Assembly: GCF_000313135.1 (NCBI RefSeq)
Contig: NW_004457390.1
Span: 238,242 to 302,241 of the forward strand
Length of the DNA stretch: 64,000 nucleotides
From: Acanthamoeba castellanii str. Neff
Taxonomy: Eukaryota > Discosea > Longamoebia > Acanthamoebidae
Direction of reading: 5' to 3'
Shown: piece by piece, positions 48,904-58,272 of the stretch
How the letters are laid out: each line of letters begins with the position of its first letter
Numbering within the stretch: position 1 is the stretch's first letter
Position numbers and translations under genes: made by a program
Notes under the pieces: generated by a model
What the model was told of the DNA's origin: nothing
Database searches by the model: none
The model's input: the letters and a program-made list of their open reading frames with translations, nothing else

Positions 48904-49514
48904 AAGAATGAAGTTCCATCCATGAGTGCAACTGACTGAATATGGTGTGAGGTTGTACATGAACTGGATGTGAGAGTAGCATGTTGGCCACTGATCATAT
49001 GGAATTGATGGAGGGTATGAAAGTAAAAGCAAGGTGCATTTTGAAGTTGATCACAGGACCACTAACACAAAACAAGCTAAGTTCAGATTTTCCAGATCAC
49101 ATACAGTATTGGTAGGTTGAACATGTACTCATTACACATGCATATGCAATAAAGAAGTGTCTGGTTACACCACACCAAAATGGCCACTGCCTTTTTCAGG
49201 GTGTATTGCCTCATGAAGTTGTTTCACAGTTGTTTGTTCACTCACCTTTGATCTGACTGTTATGGTGAGAGTTGTGATGTGTGGTTGATTGCAGTGGAAA
49301 TGATGACATTTTTTTTGCAAATTTGGGACTGCATAGGAAGATCCCAAACATGTTTGGGCAATAGGGCTGCCTAGGTGTTCTTTTCATGATTTCAACCTCC
49401 TGGTTTGCATGTCCCACAGGACCTGAACCAGGCAAACTAGCTGTGGCTCACCACATTTTTTTCAGCACTGCCTAATAGTCACTCATTCTCACCTGTTTCT
49501 GCCCAAATCATCTG

Positions 49515-49639
49515 GCTGCAGGTCACATTTTCAGTAAATAGGAGCCAAAAAGATATGCATCCGCCGGGAATTGAACCCGGGTCTCCCGCGTGGCAGGCGG
49601 AAATCTTGCCACTGGACCACGGATGCCTTACTTGCCTGC
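49515..49639. repeat. Direct repeat copy B carrying tRNA-Gly(GCC)
   Basis: Second copy of the 47976-48100 module, including 40 bp of shared sequence beyond the tRNA 3' end. Confidence 0.85.
49556..49626 (-). tRNA. tRNA-Gly(GCC), second copy
   Basis: Identical to 48017-48087, same anticodon loop CTGCCAC and same T5 terminator flank. Confidence 0.93.
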
Positions 49640-49860
49640 AGGTCTCCGCCAGCCTCTTGCATCTTCTTGCTAGCCGTATGGCGATGTCCTCATTGCCGCT
49701 CATTTTCTTGGCTCTCTTGTCTGACACCCTGCCATTGCAGGCTGAAGTGGCGGACACGCAAGTGGAGTGAAGGTGAGGTTATATCTATTAGACTTGGATG
49801 GCTCACAGAACGCTTCCGTTGAACGACCCACGCGTCCTGCACGTTGCATGAAGGTCGGCT

Positions 49861-50614
49861 TCAAGTGCGCATCTGGGATGTCAGCATGGGCGGCTTCTCG
49901 AGGTTCATCGTGATGCCCATGGGGAAGCCTTCCTCCTTAATCCGTCGGATGGTCTGCTCCATTATGTCTCGTCCCTGCGTGGCGCAACAACACAAGCCAA
50001 CCAAGCAACCTCGTGAGCAAAGCAGGAGCATGCATGCACGTGCAAGGAGAAAGAAAAGGCAAAGGAAGTTGGTACCTGGATGGCTGCATTGCGGAATCTG
50101 TCGAGGCAAAACTTTTCCATGCGTCTGGCAAGACCGAAGGTGTAGGCGGTGACGGCGCCCTCCTGTTCGAAGAAGGTGCCGTTCTCGTCTTCGGTGTAGA
50201 TGCAGGTCTCCTCCATCTCAGCGAGATTTTGGAAGGTGAGATTCTTGCCCTTCAGTATCAGTCTCTTGTTCTTCGGATCCGTGATCGATTCCTCGAGGAA
50301 GAAGCAAACGTTGTTCCCGGCAAGAGGCATCCACGAGGGGACCCAGCTCTTGAGCATCATCAATCGCGTGGCCTTGAGCACGCCCGTCGCTTCATCGAAT
50401 TCCTTGTTGATGATGTCTACGCACAGTACGTCGGGGCGACGAGGATTCGGCCACTTCTTCCAGCTGGCGATGGCGCAATCCTCCCAGGAATGGCTGTGTG
50501 AATTTGCGCGGTTGCGTATACGGGTTGTTAGTCACGGGCGTTTACCAGCAGGCGATTAATGTAAAGGCAATGAACGTACTTGAAGGTGTGTTCGAAGGTC
50601 TCCCTAACGGACAT
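49861..50614 (-). CDS. PRELI/MSF1-domain lipid-transfer protein (SLMO/Ups-like)
   Basis: A small protein of about 190 residues that in other eukaryotes shuttles phosphatidic acid or phosphatidylserine across the mitochondrial intermembrane space with a TRIAP1/Mdm35 partner. Three exons: the start at 50614 encodes MSVRETFEHTFK, then HSWEDCAIASWKKWPNPRRPDV, VDIINKEFDEATGVLKATRLMML and KSWVPSWM (the family W-x-P element), FLEESITDPKNKRLILKGKNLTF and GAVTAYTFGLARRMEKFCLDRF. The last exon GRDIMEQTIRRIKEEGFPMG supplies the C-terminal helix. Full domain, no targeting sequence, typical for the family. Whether it is Ups1- or Ups2-type is not decided. Confidence 0.88.
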
Positions 50615-51520
50615 GATTGATTCGAAAGATTGAATAAAGAACTAGAGCAGGGGTTGGGGGTTATGAATGCCAAAGGCAATTTCAGGAAATGAGTCGATCG
50701 AAGTGCTGATCTCAAGAGATGTCTCCCCTGTGTAATCTTTCCGCCTTGCGCCGTGGTGCGGGTCCAAGTTTCCAGGAACAAAGAAAGAAAAACTGGCGCC
50801 GCTCGACTATTTGTACCTGCGCGGCAGGCCCAAAGGCCCAAGCGGAAGCTACCGACAGATGCGCGACCACGAACGGGCATTTCCAACATTGATTGGATGT
50901 ACATTGATGTTGAATGGTACAACTGCAAGATCAAAAAGACTTGAACATGAGCGAGCCTTTCCCCCCCCCCAAGTCTAATTCGTTAAGGTGCCTGCTGCGC
51001 CTCTTCATCACTGGGAAGGAGGAGTGTGGAAGACTTGACTCACGGGAGTTCGATAACAACAGGCGAGATAGCCCCGACTCTCGCTACTTGGAGTGCAACC
51101 CTCATTGCAATTTAAATGCCGTCTTAGGGGGAGGAGCACATGAGGGTGGCTTCGATCCCGTGGTGACTGAGTACTAGAGGCTCTGCGAGCAACACCTCCC
51201 AGCCCCACGAAAACCAAGGCCTGGTGCGTGGTCAGCCGCGAAAGAACGAAAGCGGGCGAGCGTTATAAGACCAAAAAACGTCAGCGAGATGACCAAATTG
51301 CTAGTTCACCCGAAAGACGCGCCCGCCTGATTGGCGAATGCCGCCACACCAGGGTGCGTTGTGTCTCCTTATGCCAACTGAGTGCCCACCAAACGATCCC
51401 CTACTGCTATGAGTGCTCTAGGCACATGGATCCACGACGTGCAGGAAAACTTCGGGATATGTCGCAGCCACGAGGTATCCGGTTCACGCTGGTGTGGGTG
51501 ACATTAGGTCCCACCCAAGG
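50615..51520. other. Divergent promoter region
   Basis: 906 bp between the PRELI gene (-) and the cyst-wall lectin gene (+). No gene seen; a poly-C run at about 50960. The region nearest 51520 would hold the regulatory DNA of the lectin gene. Confidence 0.5.
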
Positions 51521-51528
51521 TATATAAC
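51521..51528 (+). promoter_or_regulatory. TATA box of Jonah-type lectin gene
   Basis: TATATAAC about 150 bp upstream of the ATG at 51670, followed by a C/T-rich leader (CACTCCTCCTCC). A strong core-promoter candidate, consistent with a tightly regulated gene. Confidence 0.7.
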
Positions 51529-51669
51529 ATCCTCGACACTCCTCCTCCAAACTCATCAAAGCGAACTGCTCAGCTCACTCGACCAGCTCTCTCTCCAACC
51601 AACTCGAACACTCCATCCAGCTTGGCCTGCTGTTTCTGCTTTGTTTCGACTCATCGCCCATCTGCGATC

Positions 51670-53512
51670 ATGAAGACAACCTACCTGCTTCTGGCCTTGG
51701 CCGCTCTCCTCTTCTGCGCCGTCGTGGCCGCCTCGGCTGACGACGACGACCGACGTGGCTCTGACATGAATCACTGGGACGATGACGACGAAGGTAGAGC
51801 TGACGTCTTCCTTACCGTTGCTTTGACGCAATTCTTAGCAGTGAAAACTAACTTCTTCTCTTTTCAGGGCACGAATGGGACAACGAGTGGGAGGACGAGG
51901 AGGACGGCGAGGGACGCGGTCGGGGCCAGTGGGACGACGGGCGCGAGAAGTGCCGCACCACTACCAAGAAGTGCCGCACCACGACCAAGAAGTGTGGCAC
52001 CACCACCAAGCACTGCCCCACCACGACCACCAAGCGCTGCGGCACCACGACCAAGGACTGCGGCACCACCACGACTAAGAGCTGTGGTACCACGACCAAG
52101 GACTGCGGCACCACGACCATGAAGCCTTGCACCACGACCAGCAAGCCGGTCGAGAAGTGCGACTTCGCCGGGCGTGACAACTGCCTCAAGGCGAGCGAGG
52201 ACAAGTTTGAGGAGTGCGTCGACCGCAAGAAGTGCGCCTTCACCGTGTGCGAGCTCGAGGCCGAGGAGAAGTTCAAGAAGTGCCTCCGCGGCCGCGATGG
52301 TCGCGATGGCGGGAGGGAGAACCCCTTCGAGCGCGAGGGCGAGAACGACCGCCAGGGTAACGAGAGGTTCGACCAGTGCAAGAAGGAGCAACTCGAGGAC
52401 AAGAAGCAGTGCCTCATCCAGCGCAAGGCCTCGCACGCCGGCTGCGTGGCTGCTAAGGAGTGCCGCGACTTCAAGTGCCTGGCCTTCATCAAGGACTGCA
52501 AGCCGTGCCCGACTCCCGCCGCCACCACCACCACTGTCCGCGTCACCACCCATCCTCCTACCGTGGGCTCGTCGTGCCCGGCCGAGGACTTCTTCGGCCC
52601 CGCTGCCGATCTGAACGTCCTGGTCACCGGCTCGGACAAGCTCATCTACGATCTCGACATGGTGAACGGTGACGTTGAGGGCCGCGTCGCTGTCAACGGT
52701 GGCTTCCGCGTCAAGTCCTTCGGCACCGCCCAGGCCTACTCGTGCCCTGGTACACCCTTCGTCCCTTCGCCAATCCGCTTGCATTCTAGCACAAAAACTG
52801 GAGTGCTGATTGGCCGTAACCCACAACACACACACACAGACACGGCCAACTACGCCAGTATGTTCAACCTGATCGTCAACGGTAAGATGGACTACTCGAA
52901 CGGCCAGCTGTTCTGCGGCTCGTCGATCTCGTTGAGCAGCATGAACGACCCGTCGCTGCGCCAGAAGGACTTTGGCGCCACCAACGCCAGGGTGGCCGCC
53001 GGCAAGACCATCAAGGACGTGACCGGCTTCGACTTCGTCGCCACCGCCGGCTACCTCCAGGGCGTGAGCAACTACTTCTCCAAGTACGCGCCGGGCACGC
53101 ACAGCCACTTCCGCGTCACGGAGGTCTCGCCTGCCGACGTCAACAAGCTCAACATCGAGGGCGGCGACTACGTGCAAGTGATCAACATCAAGGGCTCGGG
53201 CGACATCAACTTCTCCAACTTCGAGATCCCCACCGCGCTCAACCCCTCGCAGGTCATCTACAACGTTGTCGGCAACAACAACATCAAAATCTCGGGCTTC
53301 GGGGTACGCCAACAACAGTCTCCCACTCACTTGTTCTTCAGTTATCGTGATGCTAACCAACCATTGGCGCTCTCAACGCACAGCTCAAGGGTCACCTGCT
53401 GGCCCTCAACTCCGACGTGGTGCTCGAGAACGGCCACGTCGCGGGCAACGTCTACGTCAGGTCGCTCGTTGGCCAGGGCAGCGGTCAGGTCAACCTGGCC
53501 CCCTGCCCTTGA
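51670..53512 (+). CDS. Jonah-type cyst-wall lectin (choice-of-anchor A domain)
   Basis: A secreted protein with three introns. Signal peptide MKTTYLLLALAALLFCAVVA, an Asp/Glu/Trp-rich stretch, then about nine Thr-Lys-Cys repeats (CRTTTKKCGTTTKHC type), a Cys/Lys-rich coiled region with CxxxxxKKC spacing, and a Thr-rich linker. The C-terminal part is a beta-helical choice-of-anchor A (CAA) domain: DLNVLVTGSDKLIYDLDMVN, VEGRVAVNGGFRVKSF, MFNLIVNGKMDYSNGQLFC, then VIYNVVGNNNIKISGFGLKGH and LLALNSDVVLENGHVAGNVY. The same plan (Thr/Lys/Cys-rich region plus one CAA domain) is described for Acanthamoeba Jonah lectins, which bind cellulose in the cyst wall. Cellulose binding here is inferred from the family. 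Confidence 0.85.
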
Positions 53513-54459
53513 GGCGCTCCCACACTCACGGATGAGATCAAGGGTCCTTGATGCTGTCGCAACCGGCTGTGCTCCGGTTGCGAGGCGTTCCATCTCGAGG
53601 GAGGACTACCCTCCTCGCCCTCGAGACCTTCTCTCCTCTTCCTCCTCTTCTTCTTTCGATTGTTGTTCGTACAGCGAACTCTCTCCATTTTCTCTCAAGT
53701 AAATACAACACACACTTGTGCTTCCACTTCTTCATGTAGGCCACGTTCGATTCAATTCCCTCGCGAAGCACCGCCGGGCTGGGTCTGGTGGCCTCGGTCC
53801 CGATGCTTCCTCGTGTTGGCCGGCAGACCGCTCGAGTGCTTGGAACGGAGGGGGATGAAGTCTCGCCCGTCGGCCTGTCTCTGCCGCGCCCTCTTGTCCA
53901 GAGCCACCCAGTCCCCACCCCCCTCGACCAGAGCCTTGTCTGTCACTGCAGCTCCAGTCGGGTGTGAGTAGGCGAGCAGTGAATCGAGCGTTCAGCTGAT
54001 GATGTACTCTCTGGCTTGGGGCGAGCCTCTTGGATGACGGGCTCCGCCATGCTCAAGTGGTTGAAGAAGAGTAGGGCCTGCATGTGTGAGCTAGCGGTGT
54101 GAGTGGTGAATAAATGGTGGCTGGCTCAGGCTGATGGATAAAAGTGTGTGCCAGAATTACATTCTGTAGACCTCAAGAGCCAGCAGGGTGAAGGGGACAG
54201 TGCATGCTCTTTGTCAGGGTTATCTTGGGGTTCCACACCCGCAAGCTCCACCGCCAACGCCATCACGTGAAGTGGTGCGTGCAGCCCATTGGCCGATGGT
54301 GAAATTTCCACCATAACTTTTCCGCCGACGAACCTGCTAATCAACTCGAATTGCTGAACCTGATTTCTCATCCACACAAAGCAAAGGGGGTGGCCAGCTG
54401 CTGGTGCCCGAGCTGCTCAATCGATTGGCTGCCTCTGATATCTGATTACTCCAGATCCA
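53513..54459. other. Intergenic spacer
   Basis: 947 bp with 3' UTR-like T-rich sequence to about 53710, then moderately GC-rich sequence. No gene supported on either strand. Confidence 0.5.
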
Positions 54460-57400
54460 ATGGCCTCGACCACGATGCTGCCCGAAAAGGGGTTGGAGAA
54501 TCGACCTGGCCAAAACAATTGCTTTCTGAATGTTTGCATCCAGGCGCTGTGGCACCTGGGCGCCTTTCGGTCTCAGTTCCTTACCAGCAAGGATCACGTG
54601 CACAAGGAAAACTCGTGCATCTATTGCGCCCTCAAGGTTGCGACCCCCCCCCAAGCACCATCTTTGCCTTACGCCCAACGAGGGTCCTTCTTCTCCATCA
54701 TGAAGGTGAAGCTGAACATTTGTATTTGCCCTTTGCCGGTGCAGGTTCTGTTCAATGGGTATCAGTTCAGCGAGGAGCAGGTGCTGCCACCCACTGCGTT
54801 GCGAAACACCCTCGCCGTACTTCATCGCGGCCTCGATCGCTTCCAAGTGGGCGAGCTCGACGATGCTGCCGAAGCGCTGGTGCCCGCTTTCTTTCATGAT
54901 CGTCTCATTGACTACCGCACACCCACTCATCGCCTTCTCGTGCATGTGTCACATATATCGTGAGTACAGGAGGCCATCCTCACATGCTTGAACAAAGTGT
55001 ACCTGGTGAAGGGGAACGAAAGAGCGAAGAAGGCCGACGAAAGCAACCCCAACTCCATCTCGAACAAGGTCTTCGGTTGCCCCGTCGTCGAGATCGTGCA
55101 GTGCGGTACGTCGGTTGCGGTGCCTCGTCGTCATCTTCTCGTCCGCTCGCTCACAAGCCCTCTCTCGTCTGCTTCACACAGGCAAGTGTAAAAAGGAGAT
55201 TAAGCCGCAGGGATCCGACTCGTTCATCTACTACACCTACGTCACCGAGGTCAGGTCAGTCTTACACCCCACCATCTTGTGATGCGTCCACTTATCGGGC
55301 GATTGAGCGGCACATCGCCACTGATGCTCTGACTGGTTGCCAAAAAACACAGAGAGGAGCACAAGAAGTACCCCGACCTTCAGTTCGACAACTTGCTGAA
55401 GCGGCTGAGCGACGGCGTGACCCGCAGCTGCCCCAACGACGTACGTCAACCGACCTTTCCCATCTTTGGTTTGAAGCCTTCAGTTTTGTCTGTGTTGCTC
55501 ACCACGCACCATCTGCGCGCACACGCGAAGAAATGCGAAGAAAAGAAGTGCACGGTGCGCAAGGTACTGCTGCAGCAGCCGCACGTGTTTGCCGTCGGTC
55601 TGGTGTGGCCCACGCCCAATCCCACGGCCTATGAGATCGTCGACATGCTGTCGATCATCAGCCAGCAGATCAGGCTCAGCAACATCTTCAACGGAGTTCC
55701 CGTGCAGGTCAGTCTCTTCTTCTTCTTCTTCTCCATCTCATCATCTGGAGACCTCTTTAGAGAGCCTTACGTCTTGTTTTTTATTCCAGTTCACCTACCG
55801 GCTCAAGGGCATGATCTGCTACTACGGCCTGCACTACGACTGCTACTTCTACTCACCACAGCGAAAACAATGGCTCGTGTTCGACGACCGCGTAGTCAAA
55901 GAGGTACCATCATCTACTCTATGGCCTTATGTGTCTGTGGTGCGACACACGTATATAGATATATATACGTGTGTGTGTGTGTGTGTGTGATGCTGGCCTG
56001 TTCCGTGTTTTCGTTTGGGGAGTACTCGCTCGCCGCGCGCCATCGCAGCCCCGAATTGCGGCTGGCAGCGGCATGCCGGCAAGCAAGGCATCCGTGGTCC
56101 AGTGGCAAGATTTCCGCCTGCCACGCGGGAGACCCGGGTTCAATTCCCGGCGGATGCATATCTTTTTGGCTCCTCTCTCTCCTGTCCTGCCTCACCACAT
56201 CTGCGGTGCTTGGATTGACGGCGGTGTGTTGGCGTGGTAGGTGGGCGCGTCATGGGAAGAACTGAAGGATCGCTGCCGAAGGGGCCGATTTCATCCGTCG
56301 GTGCTATTCTACGAGCGCGTCGAAACCGGCGCGCCGCTTCCCACCACCTTTACACCCAAGTTCAACCCGCAGGTCGGTTCCTTCATCTCTCTACTTTTCC
56401 TCCGGCGCCTTACGCTTTACTCACACGCTACACTCCTACACTCTACACACATCGCACACGCACAGCCGATCACGTTGAACCGCAACATGTTCACAGCATC
56501 GGGGCCGGCCGTGCCCGGCTTTTCGCTGGCTCCTCCCTCGGCGGCCTACCCCGGCATGCCGCACCCCGCGTTCTCGCCCTACCACCCCCACCACCCTGGG
56601 TTCGCTCGGGGCTACATGCCCCCCGGCTACGCCCCGGCGCATCCCCACCAGCAGCAGCACCCGCCCAACGGCATGCCGACTCCGGCGGCCGTGGCGCCGG
56701 CACTGCAGCAGCAACAGCAGCAGGAACGGGCCGAGAATGAGCGAAGGCAGGAAATGGCCGAGAGAGCCGAGGCCGAGCGGAGGAAGAGGCAAAAGGAAGC
56801 CGAAGAGCAGCAGCAGCAGCAGCAGAAAGAGGCGGAGGACAAGCGGCGTCGAGAGGAGGAACAGCGGAGGCAACAACAAGCGGCGGCAGCGGTGGTTGAG
56901 CAATCGTCGGATGAGGAGGGCACGAGCGGGGACGAAGATGAGAGATCGGAGGAAGAAGAGGAGGAAGGTGAGACTGGAGGGGAGAGCGAGCGGGAGGCCG
57001 CGGCCAAGCGGCTGGCCATGCCCGCTCCTCGCGCGGAGCCGCCCAAATCGCTACCGGCGCCGCTCGTCCCCACCTACGCGCCGCCACCGGCTTCCCCCAG
57101 CCCTCCTGCGCTGACAGGATCGTCGTCGTCGATCTCGTCGGCGTCCGCGCCGCCCTCGGCCCCGCCGCTTTCCTCCGGCTCTCCGCCCGTCATCACCTCA
57201 TCGCCGTCGTCGCCGTCGGTGGACGCCTCGCCCTCGGCCCCGCCGCTCTCCTCCAGGTCTCCGTCGCCCCCCGTCGTCAGCTCATCGCCTCCGCCGCCGG
57301 TGATGGTCGAGGACCTGCTGTCGACAGAGAACATTTCCTCAGCCGGCCCGCCGCCGGTGATGGTGGAAGACCTGCTGTCCACCAAGAACGCGGTTGCCGT

Positions 57401-58195
57401 CAGCTCGCCCGTGCCTGCGCTGCACCGACACGTCCCCACGACGACCAGCGCTACCACCACCGCCGCCACCACCGCCAGCGCTCCCCGCAGCGCGCCCTAC
57501 ACGCCGTCCTTCACCCCGGCTGCGGTGGCCGCCCGCGCTCAGCAGCCGCCTCCTCACGCGTATGCGGAGCTCAACTTCCCGTCGGTGCCCACCGCGCTGC
57601 CGTCGGCGCCCACGCCGTCAGCTCCCGCCTTGCACTCGTCCACCCAGGCCCCGTCTGCGTACAGCCACTCGACCAGCGACAGCAAGCAGCAGCAGCCCTC
57701 GATCATCGGTACCTCTCCTTGCGCTGTGTCGCGCGTGTGTCATTCCGCGTGCCGCGCGTGTCGTGTGTCGCGCCGCGTGTGTCATCTGTCGTGTCGTATA
57801 CTGTGTGTCGTGTCGTGCGGTGTGCTCATGTGCGCTGTATCGACATCGCAGGCGCAGTCGACAGCTACGACGACTACAGCTCCAAGATCGATTCGATCGG
57901 TCAATCCAGATACCTTTCCCTCTCCAAGCCCGCGTACAGCTCATCCTCCTCAACTCCGTCCACTTACTCCCGTCCTTCCACCACGGCCTCTCTCTTTTCC
58001 TCCTCTTCGTCGTCATCATCTTCCTCCACACGTCCCACCACCGCATCGCTCTTCTCTTCCTCCTCCTCGTCTTCGTCTGCCAGCCGCGCTACATTTGGCG
58101 CGTCCACTTCATCTTCTTCATCTGCGGCCACTGCCCCGAAGAAGAAGCCGCAGACGTCGGCCTTCACCAACCTCAGCTCCCTTCTCTCCAACTAA
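54460..58195 (+). CDS. USP53/USP54-like ubiquitin protease-fold protein
   Basis: The N-terminal USP domain most resembles the USP53/54 branch: GLENRPGQNNCFLNVCIQAL with the Cys-box cysteine, WHLGAFR, HKENSCIYCALKVLF (zinc Cys), RFQVGELDDAAEALE, a NSISNKVFGCPVVEIVQC zinc pair with GKCKKE, and a His-box region YRLKGMICYYGLHYDCYFYS followed by QWLVFDDRVVKEVG. The Cys and His are both present, so activity cannot be excluded. After the catalytic part comes a long low-complexity tail: Pro/His-rich, a Gln/Glu/Arg coiled coil (QQQQQERAENERRQEMAERA), an acidic block, and Pro/Ser-rich repeats with two copies of PPPVMVEDLLST. It ends SSLLSN. The 337-bp intron 55904-56240 holds a tRNA gene. Confidence 0.88.
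56088..56158 (+). tRNA. tRNA-Gly(GCC) nested in an intron of the USP53/54-like gene
   Basis: Same 71 nt as the copies at 48017 and 49556. It lies on the sense strand inside intron 55904-56240, between exons VVKE and VGASWEELK. Shared flanks are GGCAAGCAAG upstream and ATATCTTTTTGGCTCCT downstream; the T5 terminator is at 56163-56167. Confidence 0.95.
57725..57845. repeat. TGTCG/CGTGT satellite in USP53/54-like intron
   Basis: Irregular CGTGT, TGTCG and GTGTCGTG units fill the intron between PSIIG and AVDSYDDYSS. Same family as in the GMP synthase, RecQ and PGAP4-like introns. Confidence 0.8.
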
Positions 58196-58272
58196 ACGAT
58201 TATCAATTTGTTAATTCTATTTTTTGTTTCTTTTTTTTTGATTATTTATTTTTGCAATAAATGAACAAATAC
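58196..58272. terminator. Shared 3' region with polyadenylation signal
   Basis: 77 bp between convergent stops, T-rich, with AATAAA at 58256-58261 for the plus-strand gene and TTTATT words for the minus strand. Confidence 0.6.

Larger units (their letters stand above)
48687..49514. other. AT-rich spacer with short direct repeats
   Basis: An 828-bp low-GC stretch without a supported gene. A 28-bp word (GGAATAGTGCTCCAATTCAG plus CACAAATG) occurs exactly at 48748-48775 and 48876-48903. Confidence 0.55.

Noticed and set aside
51100..51180. Possible tRNA (GGCTTCGATCCC looks like a T arm)
   Set aside because: No acceptor or D-stem pairing and no anticodon arm could be formed around it.
51864..53360. 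498-codon minus-strand frame opposite the Jonah-type lectin
   Set aside because: Antisense shadow of a GC3-rich coding region; Val/Ala/Leu monotony, no domain, and the plus strand has a coherent CAA domain.
53513..54459. Additional gene between the lectin and the USP53/54-like gene
   Set aside because: Only short frames without domain, start context or splice-consistent exons.
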